From an uncultured bacterium (lineage in GTDB: Bacteria; Cyanobacteriota; Vampirovibrionia; Gastranaerophilales; Gastranaerophilaceae), in assembly GCA_902765215.1 (NCBI GenBank), contig CACWZA010000003.1:62001-126000 (forward strand): a DNA stretch of 64,000 nt. The letters are read 5' to 3'. The notes under the pieces are model-generated. The model saw nothing but the letters and a program-made list of their open reading frames with translations. It was not told the DNA's origin and ran no database searches. A program made the position numbers and the translations under genes. Positions 32,638 to 42,508 of the stretch are shown one piece after another (position 1 is the first letter of the stretch; every line of letters begins with the position of its first letter).

Positions 32638-33535
32638 AAAACAAGCGATAAAAAATCAGGTTAAAGAATATATGCCTAAAGACTGGCTGACTGATATCAG
32701 AATTATTTACAGAATAACAATGGAAGCAGTCAACGATATCAAAAGAACAGGCTTTATGAATGTTATTATTATAACAACTATGGCGGCAATTCTGTCCATC
32801 TTTGGGGCCCTTTTTCGCTCAACCTTATCTATGGCACAGTTTGCTCAGGAATTAGGGTCAATCTTAGAGGTGTCAGCATATCTTAATGATAACGCACCCG
32901 CTAAAACGCTGGCAGATAAGTTCTCACATATTGACCATGTTGTTTCAGTAAGGGTACACCCGAAAGAACAGGGCTGGAAAGATTTGAGAAAGGTTATTGA
33001 TTTGCCGAACATTAGTAACCCTCTGCCTGATACTTTAAGAATTAAAGTTGATGATATTGATCATATTGACAGCGTAATAAAAACTGTTAAGAAAGACCCG
33101 GGGGTTGAAAGCACAAACTACCCTGAAACCCTTGCAAAACGGTTACAAATTATAATACATGTTGTTAATACCACAACAATTGTGGTTACGCTGATTGTCG
33201 CTATGCTGACAATCACCATAATTAATAATACTATCCAGCTGGTTATCCAGTCCAGAAAAGACGAGATAGAAATCATGCGGCTTATGGGGGTTAGCAACTG
33301 GTATATCCGAATACCGTTTGTATTACAGGGAGCATTTTACGGCTTCGCCGGTGCAATCATTGCACTTGTACCACTCCATTTTGTCCAGTCGCTGTTAGCG
33401 AAAATGAGCAACTTCTTCCTGATACAGACACCACTTATGACCGAAAGCATGGTTGTTATCACACTTCTCGGCATCGGTATCCTGTTTGGGGCATTGGGAA
33501 GTCTGCTTTCTATCAAAAAGCACTTATTAGTATAG
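32630..33535 (+). CDS. ftsX: Cell division protein FtsX
   Basis: ATG 32630 (MSRKQAIKNQ, GAGGG upstream) is chosen over 32588, which would lie deep in ftsE. 301 residues with the FtsX layout: a first membrane helix (VIIITTMAAILSIFGALF), an extracellular domain at about 70-170 (LEVSAYLNDNAPAKTLADKF), and three C-terminal helices, with VQSRKDEIEIMRLMGVSNWYI as the coupling loop. It transmits FtsE ATP hydrolysis to cell-wall hydrolases. Confidence 0.94.
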   Translation: MSRKQAIKNQVKEYMPKDWLTDIRIIYRITMEAVNDIKRTGFMNVIIITTMAAILSIFGALFRSTLSMAQFAQELGSILEVSAYLNDNAPAKTLADKFSHIDHVVSVRVHPKEQGWKDLRKVIDLPNISNPLPDTLRIKVDDIDHIDSVIKTVKKDPGVESTNYPETLAKRLQIIIHVVNTTTIVVTLIVAMLTITIINNTIQLVIQSRKDEIEIMRLMGVSNWYIRIPFVLQGAFYGFAGAIIALVPLHFVQSLLAKMSNFFLIQTPLMTESMVVITLLGIGILFGALGSLLSIKKHLLV

Positions 33536-33544
33536 AGAACACTT

Positions 33545-34084
33545 ATGTTAAACACAGATAACACAGTTTTCTTCGTCATTGATGTGCAGGACAGACTCGT
33601 CGGCATGCTTAAAAACAGCGAAGAAATAGCAAAAAACAATTCAATTTTGACTAAAACCGCCAAAATTTTGGGCGTTCCCACTATTGCAACGGAACAATAC
33701 CCGCAGGGGCTTGGCTCAACCATTTTAGAGGTAAGAGAAAACCTTGACCAATCAAACATATTTGAAAAAGTCACCTTTTCAGCTCTCGAAGTTGACGGAA
33801 TTAAACAAAAATTATCAGAACTTGGCAGAAAAAATATTGTTCTGACAGGGATAGAAACCCACATCTGTGTTTACCAGACAGCACTCGCTTTAATAGAAAA
33901 CGGCTACAATGTTTATGTTGTTAAAAATGCCGTTTCAAGCAGAAAAACAAAAGATTACAGAACGGCACTCGAACTTATGCGTGATTTCGGGGCAAAACTG
34001 ACTTGTGTCGAAACAGTCCTGTTTGAGCTTTTAAAATCGTCAAAACACCCTAACTTTAAAGAAATTCAGGCACTCATAAAATAA
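33545..34084 (+). CDS. Isochorismatase-family cysteine hydrolase
   Basis: 179 residues with the catalytic triad residues D13 (FVIDVQD), K75 (FEKVTFSA) and C108 (ETHICVYQTA), and the cis-peptide loop before C108. Closest in feel to YcaC-like/nicotinamidase-related hydrolases of unknown substrate. It lies 9 bp after ftsX and is probably in that transcript, with no obvious link to division. Confidence 0.88.
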   Translation: MLNTDNTVFFVIDVQDRLVGMLKNSEEIAKNNSILTKTAKILGVPTIATEQYPQGLGSTILEVRENLDQSNIFEKVTFSALEVDGIKQKLSELGRKNIVLTGIETHICVYQTALALIENGYNVYVVKNAVSSRKTKDYRTALELMRDFGAKLTCVETVLFELLKSSKHPNFKEIQALIK

Positions 34085-34135
34085 TCAGGTTTACAAAAAC
34101 TTTACTGTTTAACTTGGTTATACTACCATAGATTT

Positions 34136-35590
34136 ATGAACATTGATTCTTATATTGACAGCATGCTGTCACCGATAGCCGATAAAGTATCAGGAGTAAT
34201 CTTCTCCTCAGTAACAATTGGCGGTGTAAAGATTGAGTTTATCGTTGCACTCCTGATTTTTGCTGCAGTATTTTTCACCATAAGAACAAGATTTATCGGG
34301 TTTTGGGGATTCAAACACGCAATCGAGTTGATAACAAAGACCTTTGAACACAAATCTGACGGGTTTGAGAGAAAGAAAAAAGGGGAAGTATCTTCTTTTC
34401 AGGCACTTAGTGCAACGATATCAGCATCAGCAGGGATAGGAAACATCGCCGGTTCTGCGGCAGCCGTATCAATTGGGGGTCCCGGGGTTATCTTTTGGAT
34501 AATTATTGCAGGACTCTTTTCTATGGCATTAAAATATTCAGAAGTTCTTTTAGGGCTCAAGTTCAGACAAACAAACCCTGACGGTACTGTATCAGGCGGC
34601 CCTATGTATTACATTATTAACGGGTTAAGAGCACCTTACATAAGAAAATATGCACCAATTCTTGCAAACATATACGCAGTCTGCTGTCTTTTTGCAATGA
34701 TAGGAGGCTGGAATCTGTTTCAAATTAACGCAATGACTTCTCAGATAACAGAAATTACAGGAGCAGAAAACAGTATCTTCTATAACAACGGCTGGGCTAT
34801 CGGGGTTATTGTAGCAGTAATAACCTGGTTTACAATAATCGGCGGGATAAAATCAATCGGTAAGTTTACATCAAAAGTAACTCCGCTGATGTGTACACTG
34901 TATATTTTCAGTGCGTTCCTTGTATGTTTGCTAAACATACACCATATTCCTGAAACAATAAAACTGATTATAACAGAAGCATTTACCCCAAAAGCAGTAC
35001 AAGGCGGAGCTGTTGCCTGTATGTTATGGGGGTTCAGACGGGCAATGTTTGCAAACGAAGCAGGTCTCGGAACTGCGCCTATTGCATTCTCAGCCGTTCA
35101 CACAAACAAACCTGTTTCGCAGGCATTTATATCTATGCTTCAACCTTTCGTTGATACGGTAATCGTAAGTGCCGCAACAACATTTGTCATCGTTGTATCT
35201 AAACAATACCTTTTAGTTGACGGACTTGCGGGGATAGAATTGACCTCAAAATCGTTCGGAACAATTTGTCCATTCTTCCCTATTCTGCTCACGATTATGG
35301 TATCCTGTTTTGTATTATCCACTATGCTTTGCGGATCATATTACGGTGTTAAAGCGTGGACATTCCTTTTCGGCGAAGGAACAGGAAAGACAAGAATGTT
35401 TCAGGCTATCTATTGTATTTGTATCATAGCGGGTTCTGCTATGAATTTCCAAAGTATCATAAACCTGTCTGACGGGGTAACACTTTTCTTATGCGTTCCA
35501 AACCTTATTGCAGTATTTGCACTCTCAGGAATAGTCATAAAAGAAACCAAACGCTACTGCAAGAGATACGGGGTTGGTATCTACAAATAA
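34136..35590 (+). CDS. Alanine/glycine:Na+ symporter (AGCS family)
   Basis: 484 residues, about 11 membrane helices. Family markers are GEVSSFQALSATISASAGIGNIAGSA (conserved Na+/amino acid site, written in part as SATISASAGIGNIAG), GGPGVIFW, VSGGPMYYI and RRAMFANEAGLGTAPIAFS. It imports Ala, Gly or a similar small amino acid with Na+, and would use the gradient made by the oxaloacetate decarboxylase pump. No clear ribosome site is visible before ATG 34136; a -10-like TATACT lies at 34119-34124, so the leader is very short. Confidence 0.93.
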   Translation: MNIDSYIDSMLSPIADKVSGVIFSSVTIGGVKIEFIVALLIFAAVFFTIRTRFIGFWGFKHAIELITKTFEHKSDGFERKKKGEVSSFQALSATISASAGIGNIAGSAAAVSIGGPGVIFWIIIAGLFSMALKYSEVLLGLKFRQTNPDGTVSGGPMYYIINGLRAPYIRKYAPILANIYAVCCLFAMIGGWNLFQINAMTSQITEITGAENSIFYNNGWAIGVIVAVITWFTIIGGIKSIGKFTSKVTPLMCTLYIFSAFLVCLLNIHHIPETIKLIITEAFTPKAVQGGAVACMLWGFRRAMFANEAGLGTAPIAFSAVHTNKPVSQAFISMLQPFVDTVIVSAATTFVIVVSKQYLLVDGLAGIELTSKSFGTICPFFPILLTIMVSCFVLSTMLCGSYYGVKAWTFLFGEGTGKTRMFQAIYCICIIAGSAMNFQSIINLSDGVTLFLCVPNLIAVFALSGIVIKETKRYCKRYGVGIYK

Positions 35591-35620
35591 AATTTATCCC
35601 ATATTCATTATAAAAATTGC

Positions 35621-35648
35621 TTGAAGCTCTATATTTTTACGATACAAT
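35621..35648 (+). promoter_or_regulatory. Promoter of the dicarboxylate symporter gene
   Basis: TTGAAG (35621-35626), 16 bp, TACAAT (35643-35648). The start codon follows 21 nt later. Confidence 0.5.
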
Positions 35649-35669
35649 TATATAAGAGGGAAGTGCATT

Positions 35670-36956
35670 TTGAAAAATTCAGTTTTAACAATTTGGATAT
35701 TAATAGCTCTTGTAGCAGGTATAATCGTAGGTGCTGTTGCGCCTGAATTTGCCGTTAGAATGCACCCTCTGGCAACAATCTTCTTGAGAATGGTCAAGAT
35801 GATTATTGCACCACTTTTATTCGCAACATTAGTTGTCGGTATCGCAGGACACGGTGATGTCAAGAAAATTGGAAGAGTCGGGATAAAAACAATTCTGTAT
35901 TTTGAAATTGTAACTACCCTTGCCCTTTGTATCGGGTTGATAGTTGCAAACTTCACAAACCCGGGGGTTGGTACAAAACTGACCGCAAACCTTCCGCACC
36001 TTGATGAAATATCACAGGTTTCATCAACCTTGTGCCACCACACTTTTAGCGAATTTTTCACAAATATGTTCCCGACAAGCGTTATACAATCTATGGCAGA
36101 GGGGAATTTACTTCAGATAGTAATCTTCTCTATCTTCTTTGCTCTTGCTATTTGCACAATAGGCAAAAAAGCTAAACCTGTTATGGATTTGTTAAACTCC
36201 GTTTGTCAGATTATGTTTAAATTTACGGAATTTGTTATGCTGTTCGCTCCAATAGGTATTTTCGGGGCAATATCATACACCGTGGGCTCAAACGGAATAA
36301 GTGTGTTAAAGAATTACGCAAAAATAATCTTCTCGCTATATTTTGCACTATTCATATTTATTGTACTTGTGCTATTTATAGCGTGCAGAATTGTTGGGAT
36401 ATCTTTAAAATCACTTATACAGGCAATTGAAGAACCTGCACTTTTAGCATTCACAACTGCAAGTTCAGAAGCAGCACTTCCAAAAGCAATGGAAATAATG
36501 GAAAAATTTGGGGTACCAAAATCAATCGTAGGGTTTGTTATGCCGACAGGTTACACCTTCAACCTCGACGGAAGCACCCTTTATTTAGCGATAGCGATTA
36601 TTTTCTGCGCACAAATTGCAGGGGTTGATTTGGCTATAGAACAACAGCTCATAATAATGTTTGCACTTATGGTTACAAGCAAAGGTATCGCAGGCGTTCC
36701 GAGGGTTGCCCTCATTGTACTTGCAGGAACTTTGACAAGTTTCCATATCCCGATTTTAGGGGTTGCTATTCTGCTCGGTATAGATCAATTACTTGATATG
36801 GGAAGAACAACAGTCAACCTGATTGGAAACTGCGTTGCTACAGTAGTTATTGCCCGTTGGGAAAATGAATTTGATTACACTAAAATGAATGAATATATAG
36901 CATCTAGCGCTGAAAAACTTGAAAGTAAGCCGTATTTAGATGACTCAGTAGACTAA
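35670..36956 (+). CDS. Dicarboxylate/glutamate:Na+(H+) symporter (DAACS family)
   Basis: 428 residues beginning at TTG 35670 (AGAGGGAAG upstream; no ATG fits). DctA/GltP features are FLRMVKMIIAPLLFATLVVGIAG, the serine-rich loop AFTTASSEAALPKAME, GYTFNLDGSTLYLA (cation and substrate site) and LGIDQLLDMGRTTVNLIGN. It takes up C4-dicarboxylates, aspartate or glutamate. Malate or aspartate import would feed the oxaloacetate decarboxylase pump, which is a reasonable inference. Followed by ileS 19 bp on. Confidence 0.92.
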   Translation: MKNSVLTIWILIALVAGIIVGAVAPEFAVRMHPLATIFLRMVKMIIAPLLFATLVVGIAGHGDVKKIGRVGIKTILYFEIVTTLALCIGLIVANFTNPGVGTKLTANLPHLDEISQVSSTLCHHTFSEFFTNMFPTSVIQSMAEGNLLQIVIFSIFFALAICTIGKKAKPVMDLLNSVCQIMFKFTEFVMLFAPIGIFGAISYTVGSNGISVLKNYAKIIFSLYFALFIFIVLVLFIACRIVGISLKSLIQAIEEPALLAFTTASSEAALPKAMEIMEKFGVPKSIVGFVMPTGYTFNLDGSTLYLAIAIIFCAQIAGVDLAIEQQLIIMFALMVTSKGIAGVPRVALIVLAGTLTSFHIPILGVAILLGIDQLLDMGRTTVNLIGNCVATVVIARWENEFDYTKMNEYIASSAEKLESKPYLDDSVD

Positions 36957-36975
36957 ACATTATAAGGATAAAACA

Positions 36976-39789
36976 ATGACAACAGAAGAAAAAGTTGAAT
37001 ACAAAAAGACATTAAATCTGCCTCAGACAACACTTGCCATGAGAGCAAATGCAACGGTCAGAGAATTAGAAATACAAAAGTTTTGGGAAGAAAACGATAT
37101 TTATAACAAAATAATCGAACAACGCGACAAGAAAAATTCGTTCATTCTTCACGACGGCCCTCCATATTTGAGTTCCGAAAAGATTCACGTTGGTACGGCT
37201 TTGAACAAAATTTTGAAAGATATTTTAATCAAATACAAATCTCAAAAAGGTTTCTATGCACCTTATGTTCCGGGATATGACGGACACGGCCTGCCTATCG
37301 AAAATGCTGTTGTCAAAAAAATTAAAGGCGGTCGTCACGCAATTACTGAAACAGAATTAAGAGCAAAATGCAGAGAGTTTGCACACAAGAATTTAAAAGG
37401 ACAAGAAAACGAATTTAAGAGATTAGGGGTACTTGGGAACTGGGAAAACCCATATCTTACAATAAACCCTGAATACGAAGCAGAACAGGTAAGAGTCTTT
37501 GGCGAAATGTACAAAAAAGGCTACATTGAAAAAGGTTTGAAACCTGTATACTGGTGTGCTTCCTGTGAAACAGCACTTGCTGAAGCAGAAGTTGAATATG
37601 CTGATATTTCATCTGCTTCAATATATGTAAGATTTAAATTTGACGACGAAGATATAAGCAAAATCTTCAACCCACAGGGGAAAAATGTTTATGCAGTTAT
37701 CTGGACAACAACCCCTTGGACAATTCCTTCAAATATGGCAATCTCTATGCACCCGAGATATAATTACACCTTCTTTGAATATAAGAGTGACTATTATGTT
37801 GTTGCACAAGACTTGCTGGAATCATTCCTTGAAGATGTTGAATGGGATGAAAACGATATCAAGGTTGTCGCAACCTGCAAGGGTGAAGATTTAGAAATGA
37901 TGGAAACTCAACATCCTCTTGTTAACAGAAAATCACCTATTATTCTTGGCGAACACGTTACATTAGATGCAGGTACAGGTTCAGTCCATACCGCTCCGGG
38001 ACACGGTTTAGAGGACTATGAAGTAGGTTGCAAATACAATATTGAAGTATTTTCACCACTTGATGCTTCAGGGAAATGGACAGATGTTGTAGGTATTCCT
38101 GAACTCATTGATGTACCTTATTACAAAGGTAACGAAATGGTTATCGAAATGCTTGAAGCTAACGGTTCATTACTAAAACGTCAGGATATAAACCACAGCT
38201 ATCCGCATTGCTGGAGATGTAAACACCCTGTTATTTACAGAGCAACACCGCAATGGTTTGTTAAGGTAGATAAATTCAGAGATAAAACTCTTGAGGCTAT
38301 CCACGGGGTAAAATGGATACCTGCAAGCGGAGAAAACAGAATCGGAAACATGGTAGAAGGGCGTTCTGACTGGTGTATATCCCGTCAGCGCGCGTGGGGT
38401 GTTCCTATCCCTATTTTCTATTGCGAAGACTGCGGAGAGGTTATCTGCACAGACGAAACAATCGAAAATGTTGCTAAAATGTTTGAAAAAGAAAGCTCTG
38501 ATGCGTGGGTAAAATACACGGCAGAAGAACTTTTACCGCAAGGGTTCAAATGTCCTAAATGCGGTAAGACACATTTCCGCAAAGAAAAAGACATTATGGA
38601 TGTTTGGTTTGATTCAGGTGTATCCTGGAGAGCAGTTGTTGAAAAACGCGCAGACGAATTAGGACACACTCCTGTTGATTTATACCTTGAAGGTTCAGAC
38701 CAGCACAGAGGCTGGTTCCAATCATCACTTTTGACATCCATTGCGACACAGGATAAATCACCTTATAAGAGTGTTTTAACTCACGGTTTTGTATTCGGGG
38801 AAGACGGCAGAAAGATGTCTAAGTCTTTAGGTAACTACATCAGACCTGATGATATTATCAAAAACTATGGTGCTGATATTTTAAGACTTTGGGCAGCGTC
38901 CGTTGATTACAGAAATGACATCAAAATCGGGAACAATATTATAGGACAACTTGCAGAAATCTTTAAGAAAACAAGAAACACCGCAAGATTCCTGATGGGT
39001 AACATCTTTGATTTTGACCCTAAAAAAGACTATGTATGCTATTCTGATTTAAAACTTATAGACAAATTTGCACTTCACAAGTTGAACAAACTTGTTGCAG
39101 AAGTAACTGAAGCATTTGAAAACTATGAGTTTTATAAATACTTCCAAAGCTTACAGAACTTTGCTGCGGTTGATTTGAGCTCATTCTACCTTGATATTGT
39201 AAAAGACAGACTTTATACAGCGGGCAAAAAATCGCTTTCAAGACGCGCCTGCCAAACTGTACTGTATGAAATTTTACATACCTTGGTAAGAATCTTGGCA
39301 CCTGTAATGCCTCATCAGGCAGAAGACATCTGGCAAAATATGCCTGATATGCACAAGAACGGTATTATCAGCGTTCTGCTTACAAACTGGGCTAAAACAG
39401 ATACAACTTGGGATAATCCATCTCTTGAAAACAGCTTCAATAAGATATTGAAGGCAAGAGAGGTTGTAACAAGAGCAATAGAACCGCTCAGAGCAGACAA
39501 AAAAGTAGGCAGCTCGCTTGAAGTCGGGGTTTATATAAAGGCAGAGGACGATAAGGCATTAAAACTTGCAGAAAACGACCTTGCTGATATCTTTATAACC
39601 TCGCAGGCATATTTAACACAGGACGCACCTGCGGATATCCTGAACGAACACACTGAAGAAGGGTTGACTGTTTGGGTTGTAAAAGCAGAAGGCGAGAAAT
39701 GTGAACGCTGCTGGAAGTTCCGAAAACTCGGCGAACACGCAGGCCACGAAACATTATGCTCAGACTGCTACGAAGCAATTAACGAATAA
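36976..39789 (+). CDS. ileS: Isoleucyl-tRNA synthetase
   Basis: 937 residues, class Ia, bacterial type with C-terminal zinc finger (CERCWKF...CSDCYEAI). The editing domain has TTPWTIPSNMAIS and GTGSVHTAPGHGLEDY. KMSKS is canonical (K613-S617). The HIGH box region is unusual: GPPYLSSEKIHVGTALNK instead of GPPYANGxIHIGHALNK, giving H71-V72-G73-T74 and a one-residue insertion. Since it is the only ileS seen and otherwise intact, it is presumably active. AAGGA precedes ATG 36976. A strong terminator follows. Confidence 0.96.
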   Translation: MTTEEKVEYKKTLNLPQTTLAMRANATVRELEIQKFWEENDIYNKIIEQRDKKNSFILHDGPPYLSSEKIHVGTALNKILKDILIKYKSQKGFYAPYVPGYDGHGLPIENAVVKKIKGGRHAITETELRAKCREFAHKNLKGQENEFKRLGVLGNWENPYLTINPEYEAEQVRVFGEMYKKGYIEKGLKPVYWCASCETALAEAEVEYADISSASIYVRFKFDDEDISKIFNPQGKNVYAVIWTTTPWTIPSNMAISMHPRYNYTFFEYKSDYYVVAQDLLESFLEDVEWDENDIKVVATCKGEDLEMMETQHPLVNRKSPIILGEHVTLDAGTGSVHTAPGHGLEDYEVGCKYNIEVFSPLDASGKWTDVVGIPELIDVPYYKGNEMVIEMLEANGSLLKRQDINHSYPHCWRCKHPVIYRATPQWFVKVDKFRDKTLEAIHGVKWIPASGENRIGNMVEGRSDWCISRQRAWGVPIPIFYCEDCGEVICTDETIENVAKMFEKESSDAWVKYTAEELLPQGFKCPKCGKTHFRKEKDIMDVWFDSGVSWRAVVEKRADELGHTPVDLYLEGSDQHRGWFQSSLLTSIATQDKSPYKSVLTHGFVFGEDGRKMSKSLGNYIRPDDIIKNYGADILRLWAASVDYRNDIKIGNNIIGQLAEIFKKTRNTARFLMGNIFDFDPKKDYVCYSDLKLIDKFALHKLNKLVAEVTEAFENYEFYKYFQSLQNFAAVDLSSFYLDIVKDRLYTAGKKSLSRRACQTVLYEILHTLVRILAPVMPHQAEDIWQNMPDMHKNGIISVLLTNWAKTDTTWDNPSLENSFNKILKAREVVTRAIEPLRADKKVGSSLEVGVYIKAEDDKALKLAENDLADIFITSQAYLTQDAPADILNEHTEEGLTVWVVKAEGEKCERCWKFRKLGEHAGHETLCSDCYEAINE

Positions 39790-39796
39790 ACAAAAA

Positions 39797-39820
39797 GGCT
39801 CTCTCTCGAGAGCCTTTTTT
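39797..39820. terminator. Rho-independent terminator after ileS
   Basis: GGCTCTC pairs with GAGAGCC (loop TCTC), flanked by AAAAA and TTTTTT. Confidence 0.88.
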
Positions 39821-39843
39821 AAAGAATAATTTTACACAAAGAC

Positions 39844-39872
39844 TTGAAAACAGTAAAAAAGTATTTTATACT
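39844..39872 (+). promoter_or_regulatory. Promoter of the tmRNA gene
   Basis: TTGAAA (39844-39849), 17 bp, TATACT (39867-39872), ending 30 bp before the mature 5' end of tmRNA. Confidence 0.65.
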
Positions 39873-39902
39873 GAAATTAGTCGAACAATGAAATATGAAT
39901 AT

Positions 39903-40311
39903 GGGGATGTTTTGGATTTGACAGGGTGATCGATTAAATCAAGCTGCGAGTCCGAGCGCTGTTCTCGGTTATCAACGAGCAAACCAAATTAAACGCTGAA
40001 AACAACGTTGTAGATGCAACTGCAGCTTTCGCTGCACGTAGAGCTTCAGCTCTTGCTGCCTAATTACGCAGTATGCAACCCGTAAGTTTTCCACCTTGCC
40101 GATGCTTATGGGCCACTATGCAAGGACAAGGCTGTGACAGTAGTAGCAGTCCCAAGATTACTACCGAAGGTTTGTTTATCCGCAAAATAAACTGTGGGTA
40201 AATGTTGGTTAGGTATCTTCCCAAGTTTACCCGAGATAATAAGATGCTACGCCCGTAGATGTTTGCTTTAATCCATTTTGGACGTGGGTTCGAGTCCCAC
40301 CATCTCCACCA
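39903..40311 (+). ncRNA. ssrA: Transfer-messenger RNA
   Basis: 409 nt. The 5' GGGGATG pairs with CATCTCC before ACCA at the 3' end; GGTTCGAGTCCC is the T arm and GGATTTGACAGGG the conserved 5' part. The tag frame starts at GCT 39995 and ends with TAA at 40061-40063, encoding 22 residues that begin AENNVV and end FAARRASALAA. The tag RNA holds two hairpins: TGCAGC/GCTGCA at 40021-40036 and AGAGC/GCTCT at 40040-40053. It rescues stalled ribosomes with SmpB. The mature one-piece form is intact. Confidence 0.97.
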
Positions 40312-40347
40312 TATTCATATATTTGTCGATAATTGCAGAGGGGAAGT

Positions 40348-41601
40348 ATGTTTAGACTTTTTTCATTTATATATGACATTTTAGCAACAATATGCTTTAT
40401 ATTATTTTATCCGTTTGTTGCAATATCAAGACTTCATACAGGAAAAGACACAGGAACCCGAAAAATAAAACTGGGACTATTCAAGAAACCAGAACTTAAA
40501 GAAAAAGTCATCATGTTCCACGCAGTATCTGTCGGGGAAGTTCTGTCATTAGAAAAGCTCATTCAAAAGGCACATCAAACCTTCCCGCAATATTCAATCG
40601 TTCTCACAACGGGAACAAAAACAGGGCAGGAGCTGGCACACAAAAAGTATGCCGAAATAACCGATTTTATCACATATTTTCCGTTTGATTTTCCTTACGC
40701 AATAAACAATTTTCTTAATAAAATTAACCCTGATATGGTTATTATTGCTGAAACGGAATTATGGCCTGATTTTGCAATCCAGTGTAAAAAACGCAAACTT
40801 CCGCTTGTTATTATCAACGGCAGAATATCAGATTCTTCATACGGTTCATACAGATTATTAAAACCGTTTTTCGCGCTGATACTTAACCTGTACACTCAAA
40901 TATACACCCAAAGCGAATTGGATAATGAAAGATTTATTTCCCTGGGGAACAAACCTGAAAACACGCAAGTTATGGCAAACCTGAAATTTGACATAGAAAA
41001 AGTAGACTCTGATATAGACCTGAAAAATTGGGATAACAGAGTGTTTATAGCAGGGAGCACACACTCGGGCGAGAATGAAATAGTTTTGAGAACCTATTCA
41101 AAACTAAAAGAAAAACACAGCGATTTAAAAATGATACTCGCACCCCGCCACATGGAACGCATACCTGAAATAGAAAATTTACTTAAAAACTACAATTATT
41201 CAACGGGTTACCGCTCTAAAAACGATACTTTTGAAAACAATGACATAATAATTCTTGATACCTTCGGGGAACTCAAAAAGAGTTATGCAATATCAGATAT
41301 AGCCTTCATCGGGGGCAGTTTCAACAAAACAGGCGGACACAACCCGCTTGAGGCAACGATATACAATGTTCCGACTATTACAGGTCCAAACATAAAGAAT
41401 TTCAGAGATATTTACGGCATTTTGACTCGTTCAAACGCATCAAAACTTGTCAAAACAGAAAAAGAGTTTTATAACACAATTGATGAACTTTTGTCTGATA
41501 ACACAAAACTGCAGGATATGATAAATGCCTGCAAGACTGTTTTTGATGCACAAAAAGGTGCAATTGATTTCGTAATAAACAAGATAAACGAATTTATCTA
41601 A
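40348..41601 (+). CDS. waaA: 3-deoxy-D-manno-octulosonic acid transferase
   Basis: ATG 40348 has AGAGGGGA upstream. 417 residues with an N-terminal membrane anchor (about 3-22) and a GT-B fold: MFHAVSVGEVLSLEKLI, TTGTKTGQELA, INGRISDSSYGSYRLLKPFF, and IAFIGGSFNKTGGHNPLEA near the CMP-Kdo site. It transfers Kdo to lipid A precursor. Located 36 bp after tmRNA and away from the lpx operon. Its end overlaps the convergent nitroreductase by 8 bp. Confidence 0.94.
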   Translation: MFRLFSFIYDILATICFILFYPFVAISRLHTGKDTGTRKIKLGLFKKPELKEKVIMFHAVSVGEVLSLEKLIQKAHQTFPQYSIVLTTGTKTGQELAHKKYAEITDFITYFPFDFPYAINNFLNKINPDMVIIAETELWPDFAIQCKKRKLPLVIINGRISDSSYGSYRLLKPFFALILNLYTQIYTQSELDNERFISLGNKPENTQVMANLKFDIEKVDSDIDLKNWDNRVFIAGSTHSGENEIVLRTYSKLKEKHSDLKMILAPRHMERIPEIENLLKNYNYSTGYRSKNDTFENNDIIILDTFGELKKSYAISDIAFIGGSFNKTGGHNPLEATIYNVPTITGPNIKNFRDIYGILTRSNASKLVKTEKEFYNTIDELLSDNTKLQDMINACKTVFDAQKGAIDFVINKINEFI

Positions 41602-42481
41602 AAACATTGAAATACAATCGTTTTATTGCCTGCCATAAAGAAAGGTCTTTAATTTGCCCCTTTACGCTTGTGATATTGTATTCTTCAGGCTGAGCACTTC
41701 TTGTATATTTCACATCAGGTATACCAAAGAGCATAGCATAAGCAACTCTGTATCCTTCAGGCACTTCAATATATTCAGAGAGCTCAGGGAACATTTTAAA
41801 ACAGTAATACGCAAACCCGCACCAAAGAGTGCCAACCCCCATAGATTGAGCATATAGGTCGAAATAAGACAACGCAATAAGCGGATCTTCTTTTTTACAG
41901 TGCGCATCAGCAGGAACAGAAACGATTACCATATGTGGAGCGCCTCTAAAAACAACATCATGTCCGTCAGCGATTGCACCCCTCAGGGATGCAATATGCG
42001 GATGAGTTTTTTTAACCACAGGATTAGCCAAAACATCAACCAGTTTTGTATTCACATGGTTTCTGATATGATCCATAACCTCAATATCATCAACAAAGGC
42101 AAAATGCAGTTTATGGAAATTCACCCCCGTAGGTGCATACTTTAACATATCTTTTAATTTATTCATTCTCTCTGAATCAAGGTTTTCAGGTTTATAATGT
42201 CTAATACTCCGTCTTGATTTTATAAGAGATAACAACTCTTCAGAATTGATACTACCAATATCTGCAGAATCATCAGGATTTTTACCCCAAATACTCAAAG
42301 CACCTGTCGGACAAACTGCAAGACAATGCTGACACTTGATACAGTTATACTCTTTGCCTTTGACGAATTGAGGAATTTTTGACTCCTCATTAAGTTCAAG
42401 ACAATGCACAATGCAGTCTTTTACACACATACCACAATGAACGCATTTAGCTTCATCAATTTTCAATTCTGCAATATTCAT
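41594..42481 (-). CDS. Ferredoxin-nitroreductase fusion protein
   Basis: 295 residues. The N-terminal 60 residues hold two 4Fe-4S motifs, C13-C16-C19-C23 and C47-C50-C53-C57. A nitroreductase-fold FMN domain follows, with the SRRSIRHYKPENL start, MLKYAPTGVNFHKLHFAFV and MGVGTLWCGFAYYC. Electrons could pass from the clusters to FMN. Such proteins are common in anaerobes; substrate unknown. Separated by a small gap from the trk genes on the same strand. Confidence 0.88.
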   Translation of the reverse strand: MNIAELKIDEAKCVHCGMCVKDCIVHCLELNEESKIPQFVKGKEYNCIKCQHCLAVCPTGALSIWGKNPDDSADIGSINSEELLSLIKSRRSIRHYKPENLDSERMNKLKDMLKYAPTGVNFHKLHFAFVDDIEVMDHIRNHVNTKLVDVLANPVVKKTHPHIASLRGAIADGHDVVFRGAPHMVIVSVPADAHCKKEDPLIALSYFDLYAQSMGVGTLWCGFAYYCFKMFPELSEYIEVPEGYRVAYAMLFGIPDVKYTRSAQPEEYNITSVKGQIKDLSLWQAIKRLYFNVFR

Positions 42482-42508
42482 AACAACCCCTGTTTATTTA
42501 ATTTTGTC

